NCBI RefSeq assembly: GCF_900114615.1
Contig: NZ_FOTS01000039.1
Coordinates: 1 to 48,806 of the forward strand
DNA length: 48,806 bases
Direction: 5' to 3'
Source of the DNA: Pelosinus propionicus DSM 13327
GTDB lineage: Bacteria > Bacillota > Negativicutes > DSM-13327
Notes under the pieces: model-generated
The model's input: the letters and a program-made list of their open reading frames with translations, nothing else
Told to the model about the DNA's origin: nothing
Database searches by the model: none
Made by a program: the position numbers and the translations under genes
Shown here: in pieces, positions 1-8,189 of the stretch
Layout: each line of letters opens with the position of its first letter
Numbering within the stretch: the stretch's first letter is position 1

Positions 1-1
1 G

Positions 2-247
2 CTGCAAGCCGCAAGAATGAAGCAAAGCATGTCTAGAGTGGCGCACTGTATTGATAACGGTCCGATGGAAGGTTTTTGGGGCATTCTAAAACGTGAAATG
101 TATTATGGGTACAAATTCACCAGCCGGGAACAGCTTGCGCAAACTATTTCTGACTACATCTACTATTACAATTACCAGCGTTTACAGCGTCGTTTGTCTG
201 TCATGACACCGATGGAGTTCCACCAACAGTACGCAAAGGCTGCATAA
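2..247 (+). CDS. IS3-family transposase (OrfB), C-terminal part, cut by window edge
   Basis: The reading frame is already open at base 2, so this is the 3' end of a longer gene. The visible 81 residues match the end of the IS3/IS150-group DDE integrase: an SMSR block, then IDNGPMEGFWGILKRE containing the catalytic Glu, a Tyr-rich stretch and the closing PMEFHQQ motif. Whether the element is complete cannot be judged. It is followed within 60 bases by a right terminal repeat, so the 3' side looks intact. No cargo gene is linked to it here. Confidence 0.85.
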   Translation: MQAARMKQSMSRVAHCIDNGPMEGFWGILKREMYYGYKFTSREQLAQTISDYIYYYNYQRLQRRLSVMTPMEFHQQYAKAA

Positions 248-303
248 AGAAATGCTGCCCACCATTTCGGTAGACAGCAATCAAATTCTTCTATTTTTTC
301 ATT

Positions 304-324
304 GTCCTCTTGACGGGGTGCACA
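304..324 (+). repeat. Right terminal inverted repeat of the IS3-family element
   Basis: The segment GTCCTCTTGACGGGGTGCAC followed by A has the form of an IS150-group right end and lies 57 bases after the transposase stop. The left end is outside the window, so the inverted partner and target duplication cannot be checked. Confidence 0.6.
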
Positions 325-380
325 GCATTGGGTGAAGAGTTCTATTTACATTAAAATCGTTATTTTTTTCACAAAAAGGA

Positions 381-409
381 TTGTTTTTGCATTAGGGGTA
401 CGATATACT
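381..409 (+). promoter_or_regulatory. Sigma-A-type promoter of the iron alcohol dehydrogenase
   Basis: TTGTTT (381-386) and TATACT (404-409) are separated by 17 bases, about 45 bases upstream of the start codon. It lies outside the IS end, so the gene has its own promoter. Confidence 0.6.
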
Positions 410-453
410 AGCAATATACATAAACTGAAAAATCAGAAAAGGCGGGGATGTAC

Positions 454-1653
454 ATGTGGGGGAAAGAAATTGATTTAGCTCAAATTGTAGAAATTCGGAC
501 TAAAACAACTGTATATTTTGGTATTGGTGCCATTACTAAAATGACCGACATTGCAAAGACTTTATCTGAACAAGGAATTAATAAGGTGGTCGTAGTTACC
601 GGCAGAGGCTCTCATATCAAATCAGGTGCTTGGGAGCATGTGAAAAAAGCATTGGATGCCTTCAATATCCTTCCTGTGTTATATAGTAAAGTTACATCCA
701 ATCCAACTGTTGATCAAGTAGATGAAGCGGCAAGCGCAGCATTGGAATTTGGAGCACAAGCCGTTATTGCTATTGGTGGCGGGAGCCCTATTGATGCAGG
801 AAAAAGCGTGGCAGCTTTAATAGCAAATCCGGGTAAAACGGCACGAGAGCTGTATGAATATACTTTTTTACCAGAAAAGGCAGTACCGATTATTGCTATT
901 AATTTGACTCATGGAACAGGAACAGAGGCCAATCGCTTTGCGGTTGTTAGCATACCCGAGAAAGAATATAAGCCAGTACTTGCTTATGAGTGCTTATATC
1001 CGATGTATTCCATTGACGATCCGGCTCTTATGACTACGCTGCCGCCAGAGCAGACTGCCTATGTATCCGTTGATGCTGTTAATCATGCCATTGAAGCAGC
1101 TACTACGAAGCTAGGCAATGTATATGCTGTAACGTTAGCTCGCGAAGTCATTTCACTGGTTACTCATTACTTGCCATTGGCCCAAGAAGATCCGAAGAAT
1201 TTGGAAGCCCGTTATTATTTAACATACGCTTCAATGATTGCAGGGGCTTCTTTTGATAATGGATTGCTGCACTTTACTCACGCTATGGAGCATCCTTTAA
1301 GTGGTGTGAAGCCTGATTTGCCCCATGGTTCGGGTTTGGGGGTCTTATTGCCTGCAGTAGTAAAACATATATACCCTGCGAAAGCAGCCATTTTAGCGGA
1401 TATTCTGTCACCGATTGTAGCTGGTCTAAAAGGAGAAGCAGCGGAAGCAGAAACGGCATATGCAGGCTTAAAGCAGTGGCTTAAGAAGCATGGAATGAAG
1501 CAAAGCCTGCGGGAAGAAGGATTTGTAGATAGCGATGTAGAACGGCTAACAGATCTTGCTTTTGAAACTCCTAGCTTAGAATTGCTTTTAAGTATGGCGC
1601 CCGTTGAAGGAAATCGGGAAACCGTTGCTGCTATTTACTTGGATTCGCTATAA
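454..1653 (+). CDS. Iron-containing alcohol dehydrogenase
   Basis: NAD(P)-dependent group III (iron) alcohol dehydrogenase, 399 aa, cytoplasmic, interconverting an alcohol and its aldehyde. The N-terminal nucleotide-binding half carries the GGGSPIDAGK signature (residues 108-117). The C-terminal helical half carries the expected metal ligands by comparison with FucO: Asp207, His211, His276 and His291 (SVDAVNH, FTHAMEH, LPHGSG). The spacing between the last two histidines is one residue longer than in FucO. Start: the upstream ATG at 448 touches the ribosome site AAGGCGGGG, whereas ATG 454 sits 6 bases from it, so 454 is chosen. It is a single gene with its own promoter; the substrate cannot be read from sequence. 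Confidence 0.9.
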   Translation: MWGKEIDLAQIVEIRTKTTVYFGIGAITKMTDIAKTLSEQGINKVVVVTGRGSHIKSGAWEHVKKALDAFNILPVLYSKVTSNPTVDQVDEAASAALEFGAQAVIAIGGGSPIDAGKSVAALIANPGKTARELYEYTFLPEKAVPIIAINLTHGTGTEANRFAVVSIPEKEYKPVLAYECLYPMYSIDDPALMTTLPPEQTAYVSVDAVNHAIEAATTKLGNVYAVTLAREVISLVTHYLPLAQEDPKNLEARYYLTYASMIAGASFDNGLLHFTHAMEHPLSGVKPDLPHGSGLGVLLPAVVKHIYPAKAAILADILSPIVAGLKGEAAEAETAYAGLKQWLKKHGMKQSLREEGFVDSDVERLTDLAFETPSLELLLSMAPVEGNRETVAAIYLDSL

Positions 1654-1806
1654 AAAGAATTAAAATAGAATTTTCAGTATGGTAATTTTGCATCTTATCA
1701 ATTCGAAAATGTAATAAATAAAATTTAGAGACTTGTGCATAGTAAAATAAAGTGTTATTATAGAAGCAGTTACCAATATGAATGTTATAAAATTCCATAT
1801 GTTGAG

Positions 1807-1959
1807 ATAGGTGCCCCAAGGGGCTTAATAGGGAAGTCCGGTTTAATGCCGGCGCGGTCCCGCCACTGTAATGAGGAGTGAACCCAAGGTATACCACTGA
1901 GACAATTGTCTTGGGAAGGTTTGGGTAAACGATGAGCCAGAGCCAGGAGAACTGCCTAT
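1807..1959 (+). promoter_or_regulatory. Cobalamin (adenosylcobalamin-type) riboswitch
   Basis: Conserved blocks occur in the right order: a TTAATAGGGAAG block, GCCGGCGCGGTCCCGCCACTG, a GGGAAGG block, and the B12-box region GATGAGCCAGAGCCAGGAGA. The outer P1 helix can close between ATAGG (1807-1811) and CCTAT (1955-1959). The element is complete. A ribosome site GGGAGGGG (1993-2000) and then three terminators follow, but no full gene on this strand. See findings. Confidence 0.92.
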
Positions 1960-2005
1960 TTGACAATCACCGTTTTTTACCCACGAGAGATGGGGAGGGG
2001 ATTAA

Positions 2006-2056
2006 GTGCACCGCAATTTTTGTATGTACTTATATCCTAGCGCAATTTTTCGCTAG
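2006..2056 (+). pseudogene. 16-codon ORF after the cobalamin riboswitch, probable gene remnant or leader peptide
   Basis: A GTG at 2006 lies 5 bases after a strong ribosome site (GGGAGGGG, 1993-2000), where the regulated gene of a cobalamin riboswitch would begin. It encodes only MHRNFCMYLYPSAIFR before a stop at 2054-2056, and the second half lies inside terminator 2034-2065. It may be the stump of a deleted cobalamin-related gene or a short leader peptide; the sequence is too short to assign. Confidence 0.3.
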
Positions 2057-2065
2057 GATTTTTTA
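2034..2065 (+). terminator. Intrinsic terminator 1 after riboswitch
   Basis: Nine-bp stem ATCCTAGCG/CGCTAGGAT with an 8-base loop and a T run. First of three consecutive plus-strand terminators. Confidence 0.8.
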
Positions 2066-2094
2066 TAAGTATAGCTATGATGCTCTTAATTGTT

Positions 2095-2126
2095 TCTCCT
2101 GACCAGCAGTGGTCAGGAGATTTTTT
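2095..2126 (+). terminator. Intrinsic terminator 2 after riboswitch
   Basis: Eleven-bp perfect stem TCTCCTGACCA/TGGTCAGGAGA, loop GCAG, then six T. Confidence 0.85.
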
Positions 2127-2230
2127 ACTTGTTATGTCACTGTTTCGTATCTGGGTACGGAATAGCTAACATATGATCCAAACTTTCATTATCCTTTGCT
2201 ATGTTGTGAGTTGTCTTGGGAAGGGCAGCT

Positions 2231-2258
2231 AAGTTCCGTGAAAACGGAACTTTTTTTT
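2231..2258 (+). terminator. Intrinsic terminator 3 after riboswitch
   Basis: Nine-bp stem AAGTTCCGT/ACGGAACTT with a 4-base loop and eight T on the plus strand. On the minus strand no T run follows, so it does not serve the neighbouring minus-strand gene ending at 2300. Confidence 0.8.
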
Positions 2259-2299
2259 ATTCAAAAGACCTAGCTGTTTCGATCATCATTACTGCAAAA

Positions 2300-4000
2300 T
2301 CAAGAGTTGTCGTTATGCAGTTCCTCATAGCGGAAAACATCTCGATTCGATTGTTCTTGTACGGCAGCTAAATAGGTTTTGTAACCGCCGCTTACATTTT
2401 TTACATTGGTATATTCATTTTGTATGAGTATGCGGTAGGCCAGATATCCTCTTTGCCCTACTTGGCAAAAGAGAATGATTTCTTTATCCTTAGGGATTTC
2501 CTGCATTCTGCTTCGTAGTTCATCCAAAGGAATATTTATGGCTCCTTCGATCGTACCCAGGCAATATTCCTGGGGAGTGCGTACATCGATTAGTAGGACG
2601 TTTGTTTTATTTAACATGCTGATTTCATGCCAATGGATAATTTCATGTTGGCGTTTTAAGATATTCGAGGCAACATAACCTGCCATGTTAACCGGGTCTT
2701 TGGCTGATGAGTAAGGAGGAGCGTAGGATAATTCCAGGCTTTCTAAGTCGTAAACTGTCATGCCGGAACGAATGGCAGTAGCAATTACATCAATTCTTTT
2801 TTCTACTCCCGTATAGCCGATTGCTTGTGCACCGAAAATTCTTCCATCGGTTGGTGAGAAAAGAACTTTTAGGGAGATTGGAGTGGCTCCCCGATAGTAG
2901 CCTGCATGAGATAAAGAGTGAGTATAAGATTTTTCATAGGGGATAGCTAAAATTTTCAACGTTTTTTCGTTATTTCCAGTAGACGATACCGTGAGATCAA
3001 ATACTTTTAGGACAGAGGTTCCCTGGGTACCCCGATATTCATCCTTAATTCCACAAATCGAATTAGCTGCAATTCGTCCTTGCTTATTTGCAGGGCCTGC
3101 CAGAGGAATGAGTGTCGGACTGCCATTCACAAAATCAATAACTTCAATCGCATCTCCCACAGCGTAAATATTAGGATCTGAAGTTCTTAAATGTTTATCG
3201 ACTTGAATGCCGCCCCTTTTTCCGATGATCAGGTTAGCTGTTTTTGCCAATGTGGTATCAGGGGTTACACCAAGACCAAGTAGAATCATATCTGCTTTTA
3301 ATTCTGTTTTCTCATTTAATGAAATGATTGAATAGTGTTTTTCATGCCTTACTGATGTTACGCCATCTTCTAAATAAATTTCCATACCTTTTTCTTTTAA
3401 ATACTGGTGTAGTAAGGCTGCCATCTCAAAGTCAAGGGGACCCATTACTTGGTTTCCCAGCTCTACCAAGGTTACTTTGATACCTCTTTCGATCAGGTTC
3501 TCTGCCAGCTCAATTCCGATGAATCCCCCTCCGACAACAATGGCTCTTTTGGGGTTGTGACGATCAATAAAATCTTTTATTGCGTAGGTGTCAGGAATAT
3601 TTCGCAGTGTAAACACCATATTACCATGTAAGCCAGGGATAGCAGGTTTAATAGGAGTAGCACCCGGAGAAAGAACTAAGGTATCATAGGTCTCTATATA
3701 ATGCGTTTGGTTCTTAAGATCGTGAATCTTGAGCTCTTTTTTTGCAGCATCAATTTCGATAACTTCGCTAAAAATACGTACATCGATATTGAATCGCAGT
3801 TTCATTGCTTCAGGCGTTTGTATAACAAGCTGTTCTTTTTCTTGAATGATTTCTCCGACATAATAAGGTAAACCGCAATTGGCAAATGAAATATATTCGC
3901 CTTTTTCAAATAGGATAATATCCATTTTTTCATTTAAACGTCTTAGACGTGTTGCTGCGCTGGCACCGCCAGCAACACCTCCGATAATGACTACTTTCAT
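2300..4000 (-). CDS. CoA-disulfide / persulfide reductase with C-terminal rhodanese domain
   Basis: FAD- and NAD(P)H-dependent single-cysteine disulfide reductase, 566 aa. Residues 1-450 are the CoA-disulfide reductase fold: N-terminal FAD motif GGVAGGASAA, redox Cys42 in SFANCGLPYYVG, a second nucleotide-binding motif (VVGGGFIGIELAE), and the conserved YAPPYSSAKDPVN near the end of the reductase part. Residues 455-545 form a rhodanese domain with active Cys512 (FCQVGQRG). This fusion is known as CoADR-RHD or NADH-dependent persulfide reductase and acts on CoA disulfide, CoA persulfide or polysulfide. ATG follows AAAAGGAGC. It is monocistronic and divergent from the isochorismatase gene. The physiological substrate, thiol redox balance or sulfur respiration, is not decided by sequence. 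Confidence 0.92.
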   Translation of the reverse strand: MKVVIIGGVAGGASAATRLRRLNEKMDIILFEKGEYISFANCGLPYYVGEIIQEKEQLVIQTPEAMKLRFNIDVRIFSEVIEIDAAKKELKIHDLKNQTHYIETYDTLVLSPGATPIKPAIPGLHGNMVFTLRNIPDTYAIKDFIDRHNPKRAIVVGGGFIGIELAENLIERGIKVTLVELGNQVMGPLDFEMAALLHQYLKEKGMEIYLEDGVTSVRHEKHYSIISLNEKTELKADMILLGLGVTPDTTLAKTANLIIGKRGGIQVDKHLRTSDPNIYAVGDAIEVIDFVNGSPTLIPLAGPANKQGRIAANSICGIKDEYRGTQGTSVLKVFDLTVSSTGNNEKTLKILAIPYEKSYTHSLSHAGYYRGATPISLKVLFSPTDGRIFGAQAIGYTGVEKRIDVIATAIRSGMTVYDLESLELSYAPPYSSAKDPVNMAGYVASNILKRQHEIIHWHEISMLNKTNVLLIDVRTPQEYCLGTIEGAINIPLDELRSRMQEIPKDKEIILFCQVGQRGYLAYRILIQNEYTNVKNVSGGYKTYLAAVQEQSNRDVFRYEELHNDNS

Positions 4001-4293
4001 GTTTGTCAGCTCCTTTTAGATTTCTGTATCTTTCTATACAAAAGGTTAAGATTTTAATACAAGATATAGAAAAGTGTAGAAAATAGTACTGAAAAAGTTT
4101 ACGACTTTTGAAAAGTTGAAGTATTAATGAAGGAGTTATTTCAAATAATAGCTAATATGAGAGTATGATTTTATTTAGAAGCATCATAGATAATGGTTTA
4201 TAGGTATATTGATTATATTGCTGTGGTATCATATTTATTTTTAGTTATAGAATTTAGATCAATCATTTTTAATAAAGAAGAGGGGGAAGAAAT

Positions 4294-4830
4294 ATGCGTT
4301 TGGAAAAGGAAAAATCTCAATTTTTAATGGTGGATGTGCAAGAAAAACTGTTTCCGTATATTGTTGGCGGTGAGCTTATCGTTAAGAAAATAATAACTCT
4401 TATAGAAGGGCTAAAAGCTTTAGAGGTTCCGATCATGGCAGCTCAGCAATATCCGAAAGGATTGGGAAACACAATTGAACAATTGCGTCCCTATTTTTCA
4501 AATTATCATGATAAAACCACATTTAGCTGCTGCGGCAATGAAGCCTTAGTCAAGGAACTTCATGAGCGGAACAGCAAAAATGTTATCATCGCAGGAATTG
4601 AAGCTCATATTTGTGTACTGCAGACAGTAGTTGACTTAAAATCTCTTGGATTTCAGCCAATTGTGTGTGCAGATGCTGTGGGGTCTCGTGCCAGAAGTGA
4701 TTATGAAATCGCATTGGAGCGAATGAAATATGAAGGTGCTATTCTTACTACCGTAGAATCCATTTTATTTGAACTTTGCTACCAGGCAGGTTCCGATGCA
4801 TTTAGGACGATCTCACGGCTAGTAAAGTAA
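4294..4830 (+). CDS. Isochorismatase-family cysteine hydrolase
   Basis: 178-aa cysteine hydrolase of the isochorismatase/nicotinamidase superfamily. The catalytic triad is visible as Asp14 (MVDVQE), Lys74 (HDKTTF) and Cys107 (GIEAHICVLQTV). Length and spacing match the stand-alone hydrolases of the YcaC type, so a role in siderophore synthesis is not implied. An AGAGGGGG ribosome site precedes the ATG. The gene ends against a bidirectional terminator shared with the convergent LysR gene. Substrate unknown. Confidence 0.88.
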   Translation: MRLEKEKSQFLMVDVQEKLFPYIVGGELIVKKIITLIEGLKALEVPIMAAQQYPKGLGNTIEQLRPYFSNYHDKTTFSCCGNEALVKELHERNSKNVIIAGIEAHICVLQTVVDLKSLGFQPIVCADAVGSRARSDYEIALERMKYEGAILTTVESILFELCYQAGSDAFRTISRLVK

Positions 4831-4841
4831 TAGGGTTTGTA

Positions 4842-4880
4842 AAAATGCCTATTTCCATCTCTGAGGAAATAGGCATTTTT
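4842..4880. terminator. Bidirectional terminator between convergent genes
   Basis: Fifteen-bp perfect stem (4842-4856 with 4865-4879) flanked by A run and T run, so it works in both directions. It touches the stop codon of the minus-strand LysR gene. Confidence 0.85.
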
Positions 4881-5773
4881 TAGTTAAGTACACGGGACTG
4901 AAGGTACGACAGAAAAGTCTGAGTAGCAATGGATAACGTTTTTTTCTTATTGTAGATAATGCCGACCGTTCTGGTGGGCATAGGTGGTGATATAGGAATT
5001 TCAATGAGACTTCCTTCGGAAAGATCTTTCTCAATAAAGTTTCGAATCGCAACGGTAATACCCAGTCCGATTTTAGCAAACTCAATAAGAAAATCCATCG
5101 TATTGATTTCTACTTCTGGTTTGATAAAAATATTATTTTCTAATAAAAATTGATCTACATATTGTCTTGTAATATTATCTGATTCCAAGAGCATAAAGAT
5201 ACCTTTTGAAAAGATATCATTCGGTGCTAGAATTTGCAATGAGTTCAAATACTCCTTTTCGGCAACAAAAATGTCTTGGATATCGGCTAATTTAACAAAG
5301 GTATAAGGAGTAATGTTAAAGGGGCGGCTAACGATGCCGAAATCAATCATTCCCTGATCAATGTTTCTGAGGGTATCAAAGGTTGTGTTATTCATGATCT
5401 TGATTTTTATTTCAGGATATTGTTTCATAAAGGGCTTAAGGTGTGATAAAAGAAAATGCTTGCATAGCACGGTACTGACACCTATGGTAATCATGCCTTG
5501 TTTTTTACTCTTAAGTTCGGTTAATATATTTTCACCATCCGCAATAATATGAAACGCTTTTTGAATATATTCATAGAAAATTTTGCCTTCCGCAGTAAGA
5601 GTAACTCCTTTGGAACCACGAGAAAATAATTTAACGTCTAGGAGAGTTTCTAGCTTTTTGATAGATTTACTAACGGCTGGCTGGCTTATATATAAGGATT
5701 CTGCTGCATGAGAAATATTTTTGTAAAAGGCCACTGTATGAAAAATTTTATAAAGTGCTAAATCTTCCTGCAT
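4880..5773 (-). CDS. LysR-family transcriptional regulator
   Basis: 297 aa. An N-terminal winged helix-turn-helix (about residues 5-65: AAESLYISQPAVSKSIKKLE, then KLFSRGSKGVTLT) is followed by a periplasmic-binding-protein-like effector domain. It is transcribed divergently from the tandem dehydratase array at 5913, with only 139 bases between. A 7-bp inverted repeat at 5790-5809 lies in that gap, a classic arrangement for a LysR regulator that represses itself and activates the divergent operon. The inducer is unknown; by context it is a substrate or product of the dehydratases. Confidence 0.9.
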   Translation of the reverse strand: MQEDLALYKIFHTVAFYKNISHAAESLYISQPAVSKSIKKLETLLDVKLFSRGSKGVTLTAEGKIFYEYIQKAFHIIADGENILTELKSKKQGMITIGVSTVLCKHFLLSHLKPFMKQYPEIKIKIMNNTTFDTLRNIDQGMIDFGIVSRPFNITPYTFVKLADIQDIFVAEKEYLNSLQILAPNDIFSKGIFMLLESDNITRQYVDQFLLENNIFIKPEVEINTMDFLIEFAKIGLGITVAIRNFIEKDLSEGSLIEIPISPPMPTRTVGIIYNKKKTLSIATQTFLSYLQSRVLN

Positions 5774-5789
5774 GATATAACTCCTCGTT

Positions 5790-5809
5790 ATATTAAATAT
5801 AATTAATAT
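5790..5809. promoter_or_regulatory. Probable LysR operator and divergent promoter region
   Basis: Perfect inverted repeat ATATTAA-N6-TTAATAT. Downstream, overlapping TATAAT boxes (5837-5842 and 5842-5847) could serve the plus-strand operon, but no good -35 is present. The operator sits just upstream of where the -35 should be, as expected for activator-dependent transcription. Confidence 0.5.
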
Positions 5810-5912
5810 GTATTATTATTATATCACATTAAATTTTATAATATAATGATAGAACGTGTTTCAAATGCAGTCACAATACGGCTAGACTCTAAAAGAATGT
5901 TTAGGAAGAGAG

Positions 5913-6404
5913 ATGATAAACGTGATTACAGGGAAGGTATGGAAGTTTGGGAATGATGTAGATACGGATCAGATTATTCCATCTCAGTATTTGCTGCTGC
6001 CTAATGTTGAGGAAATGAAGCAGTATACATTTGAGCCTTTGGATGAAAATTTTGCTTCGACTGTATGTCCAGGTGATATTATCGTAGGGGGCGAAAACTT
6101 TGGATCAGGGTCCTCACGGGAGCAGGCTCCATTAGTGTTAAAAGCTCTGGGAGTAAGTGCTGTAGTAGCGAAGTCCTTTGCCAGGATCTTTTTTAGAAAT
6201 GCTATTAATATTGGCTTGCCGGTTGTGATCTGCAAAGAGGTATATGATGCAGTCGAACAAAAAGATACATTGGAAATTGATGTTTTAAAAGGTACGATTA
6301 AAAATGTTACAAAGGATCAGAATTTTACCTCGACAAAACTTCCTGCGCATGTAATGAATATTTTAGAAGCAGGCGGTTTAATCGGTTTTTTAAATAAAAA
6401 GTAA
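5913..6404 (+). CDS. Aconitase-family dehydratase small subunit A (LeuD/DmdB-like)
   Basis: 163 aa swivel-domain subunit of a two-subunit [4Fe-4S] hydro-lyase. Family motifs: DVDTDQIIPSQYLLL (about 15-30), GENFGSGSSREQAP (65-79) and AKSFARIFFRNAINIGLP (90-107). The segment after QYL, which helps set substrate choice in isopropylmalate and homoaconitate enzymes, reads LLPN and does not match a set I recognise. It lies 14 bases before its large subunit. No leuA or leuB is nearby, so leucine synthesis is not indicated. Citramalate, methylmalate or dimethylmaleate hydration are possible alternatives. Confidence 0.85.
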   Translation: MINVITGKVWKFGNDVDTDQIIPSQYLLLPNVEEMKQYTFEPLDENFASTVCPGDIIVGGENFGSGSSREQAPLVLKALGVSAVVAKSFARIFFRNAINIGLPVVICKEVYDAVEQKDTLEIDVLKGTIKNVTKDQNFTSTKLPAHVMNILEAGGLIGFLNKK

Positions 6405-6418
6405 GGGAGGTACTCATA

Positions 6419-7675
6419 ATGGGAATGACAATGGGAGAAAAAATCTTGGCCAGAGCCAGCGGTAAGGAGTTTGTGAAGCCAGGAGAGATCATTACAGCAA
6501 AAGTTGACTTATGCATGAGTAACGATGGTACAACCCATTTGAATATTGATATATTTGAAAAGCAGCTGAAAGCAGAAAAGGTGTTTGATCCTAAAAAAGT
6601 GATTTTTATTGTAGATCATAACGTTCCTTCAGAGAGTGCAAAAACGGCTCAGGTACACAAAAAAATGCGAATATTTGCGCAAAAACATGAGATTCCCTTT
6701 TATGAAGGTACAGGAGTCTGTCATCAGATTATGATAGAGGATTTCGTTGTACCAGGACAGCTGGTTATTGCTGCTGATTCTCATACCTGTTCTTATGGTG
6801 GTTTGGGTGCCTTTGGTACAGGGGTCGGCTGTACAGATTTTACTTCCGTCATGAATACGGGAGAAATTTGGTTAATGGTTCCGGAAACGTTAAAGTTTGA
6901 AATTGAGGGCAGCTTCAAGGCAGGAGTATATGCCAGGGATCTGATTTTAAAGATCATTGGTGATATTGGAGCGAATGGAGCAAATTATAGAATTATGGAA
7001 TTTGGCGGTCCAGCAGTGAAGAATTTTACGGTTGATGATCGAGTTGTGCTGTGTAATATGGCTGTAGAAGCAGGGGCAAAAACAGGTCTTGTTGAGGCGG
7101 ATCAAATTGCGATCGACTATGTTAAGACTAGAGGACGTCATGACATGAACCTATATACAAGCGATGAAGATGCAGTGTATGAAAACACATATCAATATAG
7201 CCTTGATGAATTGGAGCCGATGATTGCCATTCCGCATTGTGTCGATGATGTAGTAGGCGTAACCCAGATTGGGGAAGTGAAAATCGATCAGGGCTTTATT
7301 GGTTCCTGCAATAATGGCAGGATCGAGGAGCTGCGTGCTGCAGCGCAAATTCTGCAGGGAAAGAAGATTGATCCTTATGTGAAACTATTGATTTCACCTG
7401 CGTCCAAAGCAGTATATTTAGAGGCATTAGCAGAAGGATTGATTGATATCTTTGTAGAAAGCGGCGCTATGGTGCTGAATCCTAATTGCAGTGTTTGCTG
7501 GGGAAGCTGCCAGGGGGTAATTGGTGAGGGCGAAACCCTGATTTCTACTGGAACTAGAAACTTCAAGGGCAGAGCAGGCCATCCCAATTCGAGTGTTTAT
7601 CTTGCTTCTGCGGCAACAGTGGCAGCTTCTGCTCTTACAGGAAAAATAACCGACCCTAGGGGGTTTGTGGTATGA
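6419..7675 (+). CDS. Aconitase-family dehydratase large subunit A (LeuC/DmdA-like)
   Basis: 418 aa catalytic subunit of a hydratase/isomerase. Cluster ligands are visible at Cys297 (IGSCNNGR; the usual motif is GSCTNGR), Cys357 and Cys360 (NPNCSVCWGSC). Other family motifs are GTGVCHQIM (97-105), the AADSHTCSYG block (118-127) and GSCNNGR. A strong GGGAGG ribosome site precedes the ATG. Its stop overlaps the start of small subunit B (ATGA), so the two pairs are translationally coupled. It is a clear paralogue of large subunit B but diverged, notably around the cluster. Confidence 0.87.
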   Translation: MGMTMGEKILARASGKEFVKPGEIITAKVDLCMSNDGTTHLNIDIFEKQLKAEKVFDPKKVIFIVDHNVPSESAKTAQVHKKMRIFAQKHEIPFYEGTGVCHQIMIEDFVVPGQLVIAADSHTCSYGGLGAFGTGVGCTDFTSVMNTGEIWLMVPETLKFEIEGSFKAGVYARDLILKIIGDIGANGANYRIMEFGGPAVKNFTVDDRVVLCNMAVEAGAKTGLVEADQIAIDYVKTRGRHDMNLYTSDEDAVYENTYQYSLDELEPMIAIPHCVDDVVGVTQIGEVKIDQGFIGSCNNGRIEELRAAAQILQGKKIDPYVKLLISPASKAVYLEALAEGLIDIFVESGAMVLNPNCSVCWGSCQGVIGEGETLISTGTRNFKGRAGHPNSSVYLASAATVAASALTGKITDPRGFVV

Positions 7676-8166
7676 AAGAAGCTTTTAAAGGGCGAGTGTG
7701 GAAACTGGGGGATGATATAGATACAGATATTATTATTCCAACACAGTTTCTTGCCTTAAAGACTGTAGAAGATATGAAAAAATATGCATTTAACCCGCTA
7801 AGACCGGAGCTTGCAGCGCAAATTCAGCCAGGAGATATCATTGTGGCAGGTAAAAATTTTGGCTGCGGCTCGTCTCGGGAGCAGGCTCCTGAGATCTTGG
7901 CAGCTTTGAAGATAAGCTGCATTATTGCCAAGTCCTATGCTAGAATTTTCTACCGCAATGCATTTAATAATGGTTTATTGCTGCTTGAAAATAATGAGCT
8001 GTATGATTGCTGCAGGGAAGGGGATGAGGTCTCTGTTCAGTTAGAAAACAGCCAAGTCTTGCTAGGAGAAAAATCTTTTGAGGTGGCATCCATTCCAACG
8101 GATTTATTGCAGATGGTAGAGGCGGGAGGATTAGTTCCTTTTATGAGAAAGCGCAATGGCAAATAA
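7672..8166 (+). CDS. Aconitase-family dehydratase small subunit B (LeuD/DmdB-like)
   Basis: 164 aa paralogue of the small subunit at 5913, with matching blocks DDIDTDIIIPTQFL, GKNFGCGSSREQAP and AKSYARIFYRNAFNNG. The substrate loop differs from copy A (FLALKT against YLLLPN), suggesting the two pairs are not redundant. The start overlaps the preceding stop by 4 bases. It belongs to the LysR-controlled operon. Confidence 0.86.
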   Translation: MKEAFKGRVWKLGDDIDTDIIIPTQFLALKTVEDMKKYAFNPLRPELAAQIQPGDIIVAGKNFGCGSSREQAPEILAALKISCIIAKSYARIFYRNAFNNGLLLLENNELYDCCREGDEVSVQLENSQVLLGEKSFEVASIPTDLLQMVEAGGLVPFMRKRNGK

Positions 8167-8189
8167 ATTTGCTGGAAAGGAAGTGCAAT

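Noticed and set aside
1631-1966. 111-codon minus-strand ORF over the cobalamin riboswitch
   Set aside because: It is the antisense of conserved riboswitch sequence, has no ribosome site and no recognisable product.
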